A stretch of DNA of 7,266 bases, taken from assembly GCA_028683635.1 (NCBI GenBank), contig JAQUHL010000095.1, positions 1 to 7,266 on the forward strand. The letters run 5' to 3'. The notes under the pieces are model-generated. The model saw only the letters and a list, made by a program, of their open reading frames with translations. It was not told the origin of the DNA and made no database searches. The translations under genes were made by a program, and so were the position numbers. Numbering within the stretch: position 1 is the stretch's first letter; every line of letters begins with the position of its first letter. The stretch comes from Candidatus Cloacimonadota bacterium. Its GTDB lineage: Bacteria > Cloacimonadota > Cloacimonadia > Cloacimonadales > Cloacimonadaceae. This document shows positions 5,991-7,266 of the stretch, piece after piece.

Positions 5991-6827
5991 TTATCCCAGC
6001 TCAAAACTGGTGATCCCGAAGATGTCTCCCAAGGGAAGCTCTTTGGGGCTTCCCAGATACATTCTGGCGGTTCCAAACACCTTCTGCATTCCGTATTTGG
6101 TGGCAAATTTCACTGCCTGGGGATTCACTTCCGGGACGTCCAGGTAGATTTCCGATCTCAAATCAGCAGTGGAGCACAGGCTTTGAAACAGAGCGTCTGC
6201 AACCAGGGCATCATCAGCAAAAAGCGGGCCGATTTTGTATCCCCTGGAACACTTACGAATTGTGCCATATCCCTTGATCCTGCCTGAGGAAAGATAGACC
6301 TTGCTTTCACCCTTGGGCATATCCAGCCATTTTCTCAGGAATGCCTTTCTCGGATATTGAAAGTGTTTGAGGTCATATTCCTCAAGGGCTGAAGTGGCCA
6401 CTTCAAAGGCATCTACGGCAAAGGGATCATGATGAGATCCAATGCGGTTAATATATTCAAAGCGGATGTTGTTATGAGCAAGCTTGAATCCGTACCTTTC
6501 ATAAGTACCGATCTCAGAAGGAACACCATCCAGGCCGGTGCAGCGTCCTTCCAACTCCTTCAGGGCACACTCGAAAAGCTGTTTCCCATAGCCCTTGCCC
6601 CGGTATTCCGGTAACACAATATAGAAACCGATAAATCCGAAATTATTCTCATATCGAACACAGGATATTGTACCGATGGGTTTCCCTTCCAGTTCACCAA
6701 CCAGAAATCCTTGAGGATCCTGGGCATAAAAAGCTGGCATATCATCCACTCCAGGGTTCCAACCCTCCTGGCTGGCAAGGCTGCGGATCCAGGATAGCTC
6801 TTCCGGCATTGCTTTACGGATAGTCAT
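5991..6827 (-). CDS. GNAT-family N-acetyltransferase, two-domain YitH-like
   Basis: This 278-residue cytosolic protein starts at an ATG with AAGGAAGGA at 6835-6843. Residues 1-130 form a GNAT acetyltransferase domain. The acetyl-CoA pyrophosphate-binding motif is in VLPEYRGKGYGKQLFE (71-86; Arg76, Gly79 and Gly81 fit R-x-x-G-x-G), and the ERYGF at 110-114 closes the fold. Residues about 135-278 are a second, degenerate GNAT-like domain (Acetyltransf_18 type). It is recognised by IGPLFADD (199-206), YLDVPEVN (228-235), the KYGM at 244-247 and ARMY (254-257). This two-domain layout, about 280 aa long, matches B. subtilis YitH-like proteins, whose substrates are mostly unknown to me. The gene lies alone: a terminator separates it from the upstream same-strand gene, and the downstream gene is convergent. 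I see no clear promoter in the 40-odd bases available, so it may rely on a weak local promoter or on readthrough. Confidence 0.9.
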   Translation of the reverse strand: MTIRKAMPEELSWIRSLASQEGWNPGVDDMPAFYAQDPQGFLVGELEGKPIGTISCVRYENNFGFIGFYIVLPEYRGKGYGKQLFECALKELEGRCTGLDGVPSEIGTYERYGFKLAHNNIRFEYINRIGSHHDPFAVDAFEVATSALEEYDLKHFQYPRKAFLRKWLDMPKGESKVYLSSGRIKGYGTIRKCSRGYKIGPLFADDALVADALFQSLCSTADLRSEIYLDVPEVNPQAVKFATKYGMQKVFGTARMYLGSPKELPLGDIFGITSFELG

Positions 6828-6865
6828 GGTTAAATCCTTCCTTGTTATTAGCGTTCGAGGTAAAC

Positions 6866-6892
6866 AAAAAAGCCCTGCACAAGGCAGGGCTT
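6866..6892 (-). terminator. Intrinsic terminator of the right-edge gene
   Basis: Read on the minus strand, a perfect 9-bp stem (6884-6892 with 6870-6878) around a CTTGT loop (6879-6883) runs into a T tract. The tract is formed by the last two bases of the stem and four further Ts (6866-6869), then GTTT. It lies 31 bases past the stop codon of the sorting-domain gene at the right edge and before the acetyltransferase start. It is a textbook rho-independent terminator and separates the two same-strand genes. Confidence 0.88.
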
Positions 6893-6922
6893 ATGTAATT
6901 TATGTGCTTTTCATCAGCTACA

Positions 6923-7266
6923 CTATTTCATCAGGATCATTTTCTTGGTGGAGCTGAATTTTCCAGCGTTCATCTTGTAGAAATAGACACCGCTGGTGAC
7001 GTTTTGATTGTTGTTATCCTTGCCGTTCCAGACCACACTGTGGTCGCCGGCAGCCTTGGTATCACGTACCAGTGTCTTCACGAGCTGACCCTTGAGGTTA
7101 TAGATCTCAATCGTTACCGGAGTCGCCTCTTTCACGCTATAGCTGATAGTGGTTTCCGGATTGAAGGGATTGGGATAGTTGCCCTTGAGGCTTGTGGTAA
7201 TGGAAGGTACCAGAGGATCTTCATTGGCCACATATCCGCCCACTCCATGCACCGAGAAATCATCCA
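6923..7266 (-). CDS. C-terminal part of a secreted protein with sorting domain (runs off the right edge)
   Basis: The frame is open to the window edge. An internal GTG at 7252 could be read as a start, but the in-frame codons before it (Asp-Asp-Phe-Ser) remain open and there is no ribosome binding site, so this is the tail of a longer gene. The last ~85 residues are a canonical type IX-like sorting domain. They contain YPNPFNPETTI, the strand IEIYNLKGQLVKT, VVWNGKDNNN, SGVYFYKM and the basic end STKKMILMK. In FCB bacteria this domain directs an exported protein through the outer membrane or to the cell surface. The DDFSVHG just before the linker resembles the last strand of lectin-like or choice-of-anchor domains, but too little is left to name the body of the protein. 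It ends in TAG at 6923-6925 and is followed by a strong terminator. Confidence 0.85.
   Translation of the reverse strand, partial: DDFSVHGVGGYVANEDPLVPSITTSLKGNYPNPFNPETTISYSVKEATPVTIEIYNLKGQLVKTLVRDTKAAGDHSVVWNGKDNNNQNVTSGVYFYKMNAGKFSSTKKMILMK

Overview
The window looks like chromosomal DNA from a Gram-negative bacterium of the Fibrobacterota-Chlorobiota-Bacteroidota (FCB) superphylum, most plausibly a Cloacimonadota-like lineage. Two genes end in the roughly 85-residue C-terminal sorting domain typical of that group (YPNP near its start, an IYNL.GQ..KT strand, SG.YFYK near its end, a basic tail). The large secreted protein has an architecture common there: signal peptide, propeller-like region, carboxypeptidase-regulatory-like and Fn3-like modules, then the sorting domain. 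The phylum is an inference from protein style, not a marker-gene result.

Layout. At the left edge (1-436, minus) is the N-terminal part of an exported LPP20-like protein with a clear signal peptide and ribosome binding site. Next, at 574-1710 (minus), is a complete THUMP-domain 23S rRNA guanine-N2-methyltransferase of the RlmL/YpsC type. A 650-base gap (1711-2360) separates it from the divergent large gene. The gap holds a probable promoter for the methyltransferase, a small cluster of inverted repeats with alternative pairings, a terminator-like hairpin with a nine-T tract, and a doubtful minus-strand ORF of 108 codons. The plus-strand gene at 2361-5894 (1177 aa) dominates the window.

It is followed by two hairpins, one with a perfect 13-bp stem, and by the convergent GNAT-family acetyltransferase gene (5991-6827, minus). 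Upstream of that, a good intrinsic terminator (6866-6892, minus) closes a second sorting-domain gene that enters from the right edge (6923-7266, minus, C-terminal part only).

How the genes work together. There is no obvious operon. The genes look like independent units: two or three exported or cell-surface proteins, one rRNA-modification housekeeping enzyme and one acetyltransferase of unknown substrate. No defence system, CRISPR array, tRNA, rRNA or intact mobile element was seen. The least explained parts are the N-terminal ~600 residues of the large secreted protein and the 1711-2360 intergenic region.
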